NCBI GenBank assembly: GCA_900768845.1
Contig: CAAGEK010000060.1
Span: 1 to 18,538 of the forward strand
DNA: 18,538 bases
DNA from: Alphaproteobacteria bacterium
GTDB lineage: Bacteria > Pseudomonadota > Alphaproteobacteria > CAAGCB01 > CAG-977
Direction of reading: 5' to 3'
Within the stretch, counting starts at the first letter, position 1. Every line of letters starts with the position of its first letter. The notes beneath the pieces were generated by a model. That model ran no database searches. It was not told where the DNA came from and saw only the letters and a list, made by a program, of their open reading frames with translations. This document shows positions 1 to 6,162 of the stretch, in pieces. The position numbers and the translations under genes were made by a program.

Positions 1-27
1 CCGTTCTAAAGTGCTAAACGGGAATTG

Positions 28-54
28 GCATCAAGATTTTCTTTTGCTTGATGC
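28..54 (+). other. Stem-loop in the leader of the short hydrophobic peptide gene
   Basis: GCATCAAG (28-35) pairs exactly with CTTGATGC (47-54) across an 11-base loop and is followed by TTTGTT. It lies about 40 bases upstream of the peptide start. It could be a leader structure, a weak terminator of a gene left of the window, or part of an overlapping antisense RNA. The sequence alone does not decide. Confidence 0.4.
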
Positions 55-92
55 TTTGTTCACAGCCCATAAACAGAAAGGGGGTGAATAAT

Positions 93-173
93 ATGACTTA
101 TCTAAAAAGAAGTCTGCTGGTGTTAGCACTGGCATTCGTTTTCTTAGTCAGCTTGGTTTCTAAAGCATACTAA
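93..173 (+). CDS. 26-residue hydrophobic membrane peptide, type I toxin-like
   Basis: A 26-residue ORF, too short for ordinary gene calling, but well supported by its signals. AAAGGGGGTGA at 77-87 differs by one base from a perfect Shine-Dalgarno, with five bases to ATG, and a strong intrinsic terminator starts seven bases after the stop. The peptide has a short basic head (MTYLKRS), one continuous hydrophobic segment (LLVLALAFVFLVSLV) and a polar end (SKAY). This architecture is typical of small inner-membrane peptides, including Ibs/Ldr/Fst-type toxins of type I toxin-antitoxin pairs; the Ibs family also ends in a hydrophobic-SxAY-like tail. No antisense RNA promoter is convincing on the opposite strand, so the toxin assignment is inference. 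Alternatives are a regulatory leader peptide or a small membrane protein of unknown role. Confidence 0.6.
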   Translation: MTYLKRSLLVLALAFVFLVSLVSKAY

Positions 174-180
174 AGAAAAC

Positions 181-217
181 AACCCCTAAGAGCTGGTATC
201 TCTTAGGGGTTTTCTTT
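181..217 (+). terminator. Strong intrinsic terminator of the 26-residue peptide gene
   Basis: A 12-bp perfect stem (181-192 with 200-211, AACCCCTAAGAG/CTCTTAGGGGTT), a 7-base loop CTGGTAT and then TTCTTTTT. It begins seven bases after the peptide stop codon. Read on the minus strand the stem is followed by GTTTTCTTT, so it may also work for transcripts from the right. Confidence 0.9.
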
Positions 218-236
218 TTGATGACTTATCTAAAAA

Positions 237-400
237 TCACTTATTATAATCTCACAAAGCCGGACGGATTGCAATCAAATTATCTCGACGTATAGCATCA
301 GCAGAATTTCCGTGTTTTCCTTGGTGTTCGAGCTTGCACCCATCCAGTCGGGCAAAAAAGATAATCCCGCCGAGCTGTCAGTGTCCCCTTTGCAACAATA
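237..400. other. Intergenic stretch with no supportable gene
   Basis: Between the direct repeat and the MBL-fold hydrolase stop I see no gene with a start codon and ribosome binding site. The minus strand has an open frame without ATG from 377 to 252, ending in DNLIAIRPAL and then TGA. It could be the tail of a decayed gene, but I do not recognise it. Confidence 0.4.
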
Positions 401-1177
401 CTAAGGAATCTCGATTTCCATGCCGTCATATCCGGGTTCAATGCCTTCGGGCAAAGTCCGGCACAGTTCATCATAATCCATCCCTATTGACATATGAGTC
501 AAAATCGTCCGTTTCGGATGCAGAATGTCAACCCATTCCTTGACTCTTTGCACGGATGCATGGCTGGGATGATCTTTTTCCGACAAGCATCCGACAATCC
601 AGACCTCCACACCTTTTAATACGGATAAAGCGGAATCATACAAGTGAACGGCATCGGTGGAATAACCGAAATCTTTAATTCTAAAGCCTAAACTTGTCGT
701 CCACTCGTGATCTTGAGAAAACGGAGTAATCTTCAAACCGTTAATTCTGAACGGTTCTCCGGGAACAAGCAAATTCGGTTCAAGCCAAGGATGAAAAAAC
801 GGTTCTTTTTCCACATTGATCGGATGAAAAGCATATCCGAAGCGCGATTTCAAATGCTTCAAAGTCACTTTATTCGCGTAAACGGGCAAGCCCGTTTCCA
901 TTATCCGGTTTATCTCCCGTAAATCATCAATACCGTGCGTATGATCTGCGTGTTCGTGCGTATATAAGACAGCCTCCAAATGAGAAACTTTTGCCGCCAG
1001 CAGTTGTTCTCTCAAATCCGGCCCCGTATCAATCAAGATATTGTCATCGTTGTTCCGGATTAACAAAGACGTTCTTAAACGCCGGTTTTTAGGATTGTTC
1101 GGATCGCACTTTCCCCACCCCCTGCTAATCATGGGGACGCCGCCGGCCGATCCGCATCCCAATATACGAACTTTCAT
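401..1177 (-). CDS. MBL-fold metal-dependent hydrolase, PhnP-like
   Basis: A 258-residue protein of the metallo-beta-lactamase fold, in the PhnP/COG1235 group whose characterised member is a cyclic phosphodiesterase. The N-terminal signature GCGSAGGVPMISRGWGKCDP is typical of this group. The metal-binding motif THEHADH (residues 73-79) has the expected HxHxDH form. Further likely ligands are the histidine in FSQDHEW and the C-terminal LTHMS. The substrate cannot be read from sequence. The gene is last in the rlpA-dacA-tmk-holB-tatD run, starting one base after the tatD stop, so translation is probably coupled. A tatD plus PhnP-like hydrolase pair is common in Alphaproteobacteria, usually next to metG, which is absent here. 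No clear terminator follows the stop. Confidence 0.9.
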   Translation of the reverse strand: MKVRILGCGSAGGVPMISRGWGKCDPNNPKNRRLRTSLLIRNNDDNILIDTGPDLREQLLAAKVSHLEAVLYTHEHADHTHGIDDLREINRIMETGLPVYANKVTLKHLKSRFGYAFHPINVEKEPFFHPWLEPNLLVPGEPFRINGLKITPFSQDHEWTTSLGFRIKDFGYSTDAVHLYDSALSVLKGVEVWIVGCLSEKDHPSHASVQRVKEWVDILHPKRTILTHMSIGMDYDELCRTLPEGIEPGYDGMEIEIP

Positions 1178-1178
1178 A

Positions 1179-1946
1179 TCATTCCGCCTTTTTAAACAGG
1201 GTTAAGAAATTATCCGTTGTCGCTTTCGCCAGTTCTTCAAGCGATATTCCTTTGATTTTTGCCAACATTTCCGCCGTTTTTACAACATACGCGGGCTGAT
1301 TTGCCTGCCCTCTGTAAGGAACCGGAGCCAAATACGGCGCATCTGTTTCCACCAAAAGCCTGTCCAAAGGAATTTGCTCGAACGTCCGGCGCAATTCATC
1401 GGCTTTGCTGAAAGTGACAATTCCCGACGCCGATATGTAAAACCCCATTTTAACGGCTTCCAAAGCCAAAAAAGCCTTTGAAGAAAAGCAATGTAACACT
1501 CCTTTTAAAACCGGAGATTGTTCCGATTGCAAAATTTCCAGCGTATCATCCTCGGCGTCACGCGAATGAATGATAACCGGCAACTTTAATTGTTTCGCCG
1601 CTTTCAGATGCAGATGAAACACCCGCCTCTGAGCCGCTTTCGTATCGGCATTATAATGATAATCCAACCCCGTTTCGCCGAGGGCGACAACTTTGGGATG
1701 TTCCGCCGCCAAATACAAAGCTTCGGGAGACAAATACGGTTCTTCCTCGGCGGCATACTCGGGATGAACGCCGACGGAAGCGAAAACGTTTGAAAACCGC
1801 TCGGCAATCCGGACAGGCGCGGCGTCCGATAATTTTACGGATACCGTCAATAAACGCGAAACCCCCGCTTTACCGGCGGCGGCGACCAAAGCATCCGCGT
1901 CGGAATCGGGAAAATCCAAATGACAATGGCTGTCGGTTAAATTCAT
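1179..1946 (-). CDS. tatD: TatD family metal-dependent DNase/hydrolase
   Basis: A 255-residue TIM-barrel hydrolase of the TatD family, which includes metal-dependent 3'-5' exonucleases and quality-control nucleases. The start is set at MNLTDSHCHLDF because AAAGGAGGGG lies just upstream and the ATG overlaps the holB stop by one base (TAATG). An upstream in-frame ATG would add nine residues but lacks such a site. Metal ligands are visible in order: HCH at residues 7-9, the glutamate in ALGETGLDYHY, the histidines in VIIHSRDA and GVLHCFS, and the aspartate in LLVETDAPYLAPVPYRG. Its length matches the family. Overlap with holB and near-contact with the hydrolase gene indicate one transcript. Cytosolic. 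Confidence 0.93.
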   Translation of the reverse strand: MNLTDSHCHLDFPDSDADALVAAAGKAGVSRLLTVSVKLSDAAPVRIAERFSNVFASVGVHPEYAAEEEPYLSPEALYLAAEHPKVVALGETGLDYHYNADTKAAQRRVFHLHLKAAKQLKLPVIIHSRDAEDDTLEILQSEQSPVLKGVLHCFSSKAFLALEAVKMGFYISASGIVTFSKADELRRTFEQIPLDRLLVETDAPYLAPVPYRGQANQPAYVVKTAEMLAKIKGISLEELAKATTDNFLTLFKKAE

Positions 1947-3073
1947 TAACCCCTCCTTTGCAATTTCAGACAAGCGTTGACAAAAACCTGCTTTTGATCC
2001 AGATAAATATCAGCAAACGCCGAACGGATTTCCTCTATTGAATCGATAAGTTCCAATGGCTGTAAAACGGACAGGATGCGTTCAACGACGCCTTGCTCTT
2101 TTCCGACAAAACGGTACGGTATTTTTGATGCGGCAAACACCGCCGCTTTGGAAAGACGGTCGATCATCAAGCTTTGGACGGTTTTTAAATTTTCCTTATC
2201 TTTCAAAATCTTGTCCGAAAATTCATATAAAGCCGGCACGGAAAAATCAGGGAAACGGGAAAACAATTCCATCAGGTTTTCAAACAACCCTACCCCGTTG
2301 TGTCCGGCAAAATCCAACGCCTTTCCCGGACTGCCGTCAGCTAAAGCGGTTATTGCGGACAATTCTTCCGCAGACAAGTCGGGATAAGCGGCGGACAAGA
2401 TTTTTTTCACATCCGCATCATCCAAAGGCTTCAGTGTCAAACGCCGGCATCTGGAACGGATTGTGGGTAACAACCGCCCCGGATTGTGAGAAATCAACAA
2501 AATCAAAGTCTTGGCGGGCGGCTCTTCCAAAGATTTTAACAAAGCGTTGGCCGCTTCCGCATTCATTTCATCGGCGGCGTCAATAATCATAACGCGCCAT
2601 CCGCCGGTTGCCGAAGTTTTGCGTAAAAAATCCTCGGCCTCCCGAATATCGGCCACACGGATTTCATCAAAACGCTTTCGGGCTTTTTCGGTTTCGTCAT
2701 CCAACGCTTTTCCGGCGTTTAAAACGGCTTGACGGCTTTTCAGCTCTTCTTCTTTCAACGACCGTTCGACAACTTTCAAGTCAGGATGGGACTTTTGAGC
2801 CACGGCACGGAATACGGCGGCCGTTTCGGGGATTTCCAAAGATTGCGGTTTTTCCGCAACGCCGAACAAGCCCCCCTCCTCCTCTGCGGAACGGGAAAGA
2901 ACGAAACGCGCCAACCGGTACGCCAAAGTCGCCTTTCCGACGCCTTTTACACCGCAAATCATCCAAGATCCGGCAATCGTTCCCTTGTTCCATAAATCGA
3001 CCAGCCCCCGCTCAATACCGGCATGACCGAATAAAACGGTTTGTTGTTCGGGGCTTAAAGGAATTTCCGGCAT
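1946..3073 (-). CDS. holB: DNA polymerase III delta-prime subunit (clamp loader)
   Basis: A 375-residue AAA+ protein of the clamp-loader complex, which loads the beta sliding clamp at primed templates. The P-loop GVKGVGKAT (41-49) sits in the alphaproteobacterial context SWMICGVKGVGKATLAYRLA. Further on are the Walker B region MIIDAADEMN, the sensor-1 stretch KSLEEPPAKTLILLISHNP and the SRC motif (RSRCRRL). The four-cysteine zinc module of the E. coli protein is not evident. The C-terminal third is helical, as expected for the collar domain. The gene follows tmk with an 11-base gap and overlaps tatD by one base. A tmk-holB pair is a widely conserved order and supports the call. Confidence 0.94.
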   Translation of the reverse strand: MPEIPLSPEQQTVLFGHAGIERGLVDLWNKGTIAGSWMICGVKGVGKATLAYRLARFVLSRSAEEEGGLFGVAEKPQSLEIPETAAVFRAVAQKSHPDLKVVERSLKEEELKSRQAVLNAGKALDDETEKARKRFDEIRVADIREAEDFLRKTSATGGWRVMIIDAADEMNAEAANALLKSLEEPPAKTLILLISHNPGRLLPTIRSRCRRLTLKPLDDADVKKILSAAYPDLSAEELSAITALADGSPGKALDFAGHNGVGLFENLMELFSRFPDFSVPALYEFSDKILKDKENLKTVQSLMIDRLSKAAVFAASKIPYRFVGKEQGVVERILSVLQPLELIDSIEEIRSAFADIYLDQKQVFVNACLKLQRRG

Positions 3074-3084
3074 TCATCAACCCT

Positions 3085-3723
3085 TTATTTGTCCGTTAAG
3101 CGTTTTTCAACGACGGACACGATTTCCCGATGGATTTCATCAACGGAACGATCGGCATTTATGACTACACACCTGTCAGGATCGTGTTCTGCAATGGTTA
3201 AAAAAGCCTGACGCAAAGAGCGGTGAAAATCCAACCCCATCCGCTCGTACCTGTTGGAATTTGCATCTCTTCCCAAAGCGCGTTCCAAGCCTTTTTCAAC
3301 GGGCAAATCCATAATCACCGTCAAATCGGGACGGAAATCCCCGATAACGATGTCATACAATCGGGCGACGTCTTCGGGAGAAGGATCTCCGGCATAACCG
3401 AACCCTTGATAAGCCATTGTGGAATCAGCGAAACGGTCGCAAATCACCGACTTGCCGGCGTTTAAAGCGGGACGGATTTTCTTGACAAGATGATCCCTGC
3501 GCGCCGCATACATCAGTAACATCTCCGTCACGGCGTCCCATCTTGCCACATCCCCTTTGACGACAAGATTCCGGATTTCCTCCGCACCGTCCGACCCTCC
3601 GGGTTCACGAGTCAGGACACAAGGAATGCCGCGGCTTTCCAAATATCCGGCCAACAAACGCGTTTGCGTCGATTTACCGGTTCCCTCCCCGCCCTCAAAG
3701 GTGATGAAAAAGCTTTTTGCCAC
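3085..3723 (-). CDS. tmk: Thymidylate kinase
   Basis: A 212-residue cytosolic kinase that phosphorylates dTMP to dTDP with ATP in dTTP synthesis. The P-loop is FEGGEGTGKST (9-19). The DR(X) motif is CDRFADSTMAYQG, carrying the thymidine-binding residues, and TREPGG follows strand 2 as in known enzymes. The LID region RDANSNRYERMGLDFH is arginine-rich, and the length is typical (about 210). It lies 13 bases after the dacA stop and 11 bases before holB, so the gene is co-transcribed with both. Pairing with the clamp-loader gene couples DNA precursor supply and replication in gene order only; no regulation is visible. Confidence 0.96.
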   Translation of the reverse strand: MAKSFFITFEGGEGTGKSTQTRLLAGYLESRGIPCVLTREPGGSDGAEEIRNLVVKGDVARWDAVTEMLLMYAARRDHLVKKIRPALNAGKSVICDRFADSTMAYQGFGYAGDPSPEDVARLYDIVIGDFRPDLTVIMDLPVEKGLERALGRDANSNRYERMGLDFHRSLRQAFLTIAEHDPDRCVVINADRSVDEIHREIVSVVEKRLTDK

Positions 3724-3736
3724 GACGGTGATCCCC

Positions 3737-4876
3737 TTAAATCCGTTTCAACAACAAATACTTCAGCGTTGCCTTCATCCGTCCGAAATAATCCAACCGT
3801 TCGACATCGTCTGCGGCAACCAGATTGATGACGATATCCTCCCGTTCGGGAACGGAAATGGAAACGGTTCCGATTTTCCGCCCTTTTTCGACAGGAGCTT
3901 TCAAAGGAGCGTCATATTTCACGACGGCTTTTATTTTCTTCTGTTCGCCTTTGGGTAAAGTCAGCACCAATCCCGTTTCGGGAACGGCCGGAACAAAGGC
4001 TTTTTTGCCCAACCAGACGGGGATTTCAACCACATTGACATCTTGCTTTAAAACGGCGTAATTGTCGAATTCGCGAAAGCCCCAGTTCAACAGCTTTTGC
4101 GCTTCGTCGCTACGCTCTTTCATGGATTTCAACCCGTTGACGACCAAAATCAGACGCCGGCCGTTTTGAACGGCGGAAGCGGTCAGACCGTATCCGGAAA
4201 CCGAGGTATGCCCTGTTTTTATGCCGTCGGCTCCCGACATTTCCGTCAACAAGGTATTCCGGTTTTTCTGATTGATTTTATTATAAGTGAATTCCTTCTC
4301 CGAATAAATGCCGTAATATTCCGGAAAATCCGAAATCAACCGTCCGGACAGTTTGATCAAATCGTTCGGCGACATTTTATGATCGGGATGCGGCCACCCC
4401 GTCGAATTGACAAAGTGGGAATCATTCAAGCCCATTTCTTCGGCTTTTTTATTGGCCAGCTTGACAAATTCGCTTTCGGAACCGGCGATGTTCTCCGCCG
4501 CCGTAATGCACGCGTCGTTCCCCGATTGGACGATAATCCCCCGCAACAGGTCTTTGAGCTTCACCTTATCGTTGACGCGCAAAAACATTGTCGAGCTGCC
4601 TGTTTTCGCACCGCCTTTCCTCCACGCGTTTTCGCTGACGATAAAGACGTCGTCTTCGTGAAGACTGCCGTTTTTCAGCTTTTCAAAGATGATATAAGCC
4701 GTCATCAGCTTGCTCATCGACGCCGGCGGCATCGGCTTGTCGGCATTTTTTTCAAACAAGACCGTCCCTGTTTCAAAATCCGTCAAAACCGCTTGTTTAG
4801 CCTTGGTTTCAACAGCATTTGCCGCAGGGTTGACCAACGCGATGAAAGCAACGGAAGCCAAAAGCGTTTTCAGCAT
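3737..4876 (-). CDS. dacA: D-alanyl-D-alanine carboxypeptidase (PBP5/6 type)
   Basis: A 379-residue periplasmic penicillin-binding protein that removes the terminal D-alanine from peptidoglycan pentapeptides. I start it at MLKTLLASVAF: AAGAGG lies six bases upstream, while the ATG two codons earlier would abut that site. A signal peptide runs to about residue 21 (PAANA/VETK). All three active-site motifs are present: SMSK (53-56, S53 the nucleophile), SGN (118-120) and KTG (220-222). A beta-rich C-terminal domain follows, and the end (RMKATLKYLLLKRI) is an amphipathic basic helix, the usual membrane anchor of this family. The gene starts 16 bases after rlpA, another wall-remodelling gene. Confidence 0.95.
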   Translation of the reverse strand: MLKTLLASVAFIALVNPAANAVETKAKQAVLTDFETGTVLFEKNADKPMPPASMSKLMTAYIIFEKLKNGSLHEDDVFIVSENAWRKGGAKTGSSTMFLRVNDKVKLKDLLRGIIVQSGNDACITAAENIAGSESEFVKLANKKAEEMGLNDSHFVNSTGWPHPDHKMSPNDLIKLSGRLISDFPEYYGIYSEKEFTYNKINQKNRNTLLTEMSGADGIKTGHTSVSGYGLTASAVQNGRRLILVVNGLKSMKERSDEAQKLLNWGFREFDNYAVLKQDVNVVEIPVWLGKKAFVPAVPETGLVLTLPKGEQKKIKAVVKYDAPLKAPVEKGRKIGTVSISVPEREDIVINLVAADDVERLDYFGRMKATLKYLLLKRI

Positions 4877-4892
4877 AATCATCCTCTTGCGG

Positions 4893-6071
4893 TTAAAATT
4901 CGTTATCCAAACGGCGGCCGGCGGCGGAAGCCCCCTTTTCTTCAATCAGACGTGCGCCGGAAATTCCGGATTTTGTCACGCGGTCGATTGTTTCCAAAGC
5001 TTTTTTCGCGCCATAAGGCCCCAAACGGACACGGTAAAGCGTTTTGCCGTTGATAACGACGGGAACGGTTGTCACCGATCCGAACGACGCGCCGCGTTTT
5101 TTCATTTTTTCAGCGTTTTCGGTGCTTCCGAAAGCCCCGAGCTGTACATAATACCCCGGAGCGACGGCTTGAGACTTCGTCGCGGGTCGAGCCGGCCGCG
5201 CCGCCGGTTTTTGTTTCGCGGCGGGTTCCGGCTTGGGCGTGACATTTTTCACGACGGGCGGATGATACGCCTTTTCCGCCTGAGCCTTCGGCATATCGGC
5301 GTCCCAATCGTTATAGTCCTGCGTATTCCTTTCGATTGCCGCTCCGGTGACGAGAGGAGCCCCCAAGTTCGGACGGGGATTTGCCAAACGCGGGCGGTCG
5401 GGTGAAAAATCCAAATCCTGCGGCGGAGCGATGGGACGCGGCTCCGGCGAAACGGGAGATTGAGGCTGTTCTAATGTTCCGCCGGCCGTTTCTTTGGGAG
5501 CGTTCGCAACTTTTATTCCGCCCGACGCGGCCGCTCCGTTTTGCAATGCCAGTATTTCATCACGCAAAGCCTTGCTTTCCTCTGGCAGGATTTCGACTTG
5601 AACCTGTGTCGTGCCGTCGTCCTTGAACCCCAGCAATTGAGCCGCACGCATGGATACGTCAATGATGCGGTTGTTGACGAACGGACCGCGATCGTTGACC
5701 CGCAACACCAAAGACCGGCCGTTTTGCAAGTTTGTCACGCGAACGATGCTGGGCAACGGCAAAGTCCTGTGCGCCGCCGTCAAGCCGTGCATATCGTACA
5801 ACTCTCCGTTCGCCGTAATTCCGTTATGAAAGTCCGCCCCGTACCAAGACGCTACGCCGATTTCCTTATAACCGTAATCCTCTTTGGGATAATACCAGAT
5901 TCCCGAAACCTGATAAGGCGTTCCGACTTTGTAATAACCGTCGGAGTTTATAGCGGACGCCGAAGAAGAGGCCGTGGCGGGGGAAGATGAAAAAACCTGC
6001 GTTCCGTCGGAACAGGCGGCCAAAGCGATAAGCGAAACCGATGTCGTCAAGGCTTTAAGAAACGTATGCAT
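4893..6071 (-). CDS. rlpA: RlpA family septal ring lytic transglycosylase, SPOR-domain lipoprotein
   Basis: A 392-residue lipoprotein. The lipobox is LAAC with C20 as the lipidation site, after a short signal peptide. The double-psi beta-barrel RlpA domain spans about residues 72-160 and contains GVASWYGADFHNGITANGE and LRVNDRGPF, where the family's catalytic acidic residue lies. A proline/alanine-rich linker of some 140 residues follows. The C-terminal SPOR domain (about 307-383, GYYVQLGAFGSTENAEK) binds glycan strands lacking stem peptides at the division septum. RlpA proteins cleave such denuded glycans or act structurally; which holds here is not evident. It heads the minus-strand operon through dacA, tmk and holB, with a promoter at 6108-6136. 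Confidence 0.93.
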   Translation of the reverse strand: MHTFLKALTTSVSLIALAACSDGTQVFSSSPATASSSASAINSDGYYKVGTPYQVSGIWYYPKEDYGYKEIGVASWYGADFHNGITANGELYDMHGLTAAHRTLPLPSIVRVTNLQNGRSLVLRVNDRGPFVNNRIIDVSMRAAQLLGFKDDGTTQVQVEILPEESKALRDEILALQNGAAASGGIKVANAPKETAGGTLEQPQSPVSPEPRPIAPPQDLDFSPDRPRLANPRPNLGAPLVTGAAIERNTQDYNDWDADMPKAQAEKAYHPPVVKNVTPKPEPAAKQKPAARPARPATKSQAVAPGYYVQLGAFGSTENAEKMKKRGASFGSVTTVPVVINGKTLYRVRLGPYGAKKALETIDRVTKSGISGARLIEEKGASAAGRRLDNEF

Positions 6072-6107
6072 AAGCTTTCGTCCGAATGTTTATTGTTTTT
6101 CTGACAT

Positions 6108-6136
6108 ACCATAGCGGGATTGAGCGGATGAATCAA
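6108..6136 (-). promoter_or_regulatory. Promoter for the rlpA-dacA-tmk-holB-tatD operon
   Basis: On the minus strand, TTGATT (6131-6136) and TATGGT (6108-6113) are separated by exactly 17 bases. This is a good sigma-70-type arrangement, placed 36 bases upstream of the rlpA start. It is the only such match in the 91-base gap between mltB and rlpA. Confidence 0.6.
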
Positions 6137-6162
6137 GGAAGTTGCTGATGTTTTTTTTCCGG

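Larger units (their letters stand above)
93..236. repeat. 16-bp direct repeat ATGACTTATCTAAAAA bracketing the peptide gene
   Basis: ATGACTTATCTAAAAA occurs at 93-108, as the first codons of the peptide gene, and again at 221-236, right after its terminator. The copies are exactly 128 bp apart. The second copy begins a 24-codon ORF (MTYLK...) ending at 295 that has no ribosome binding site. The pair suggests a local duplication, or the trace of an insertion or recombination event. Confidence 0.7.

Noticed and set aside
334..543. 69-residue plus-strand frame
   Set aside because: Mostly antisense to the MBL-fold hydrolase 3' end, with no start signals.
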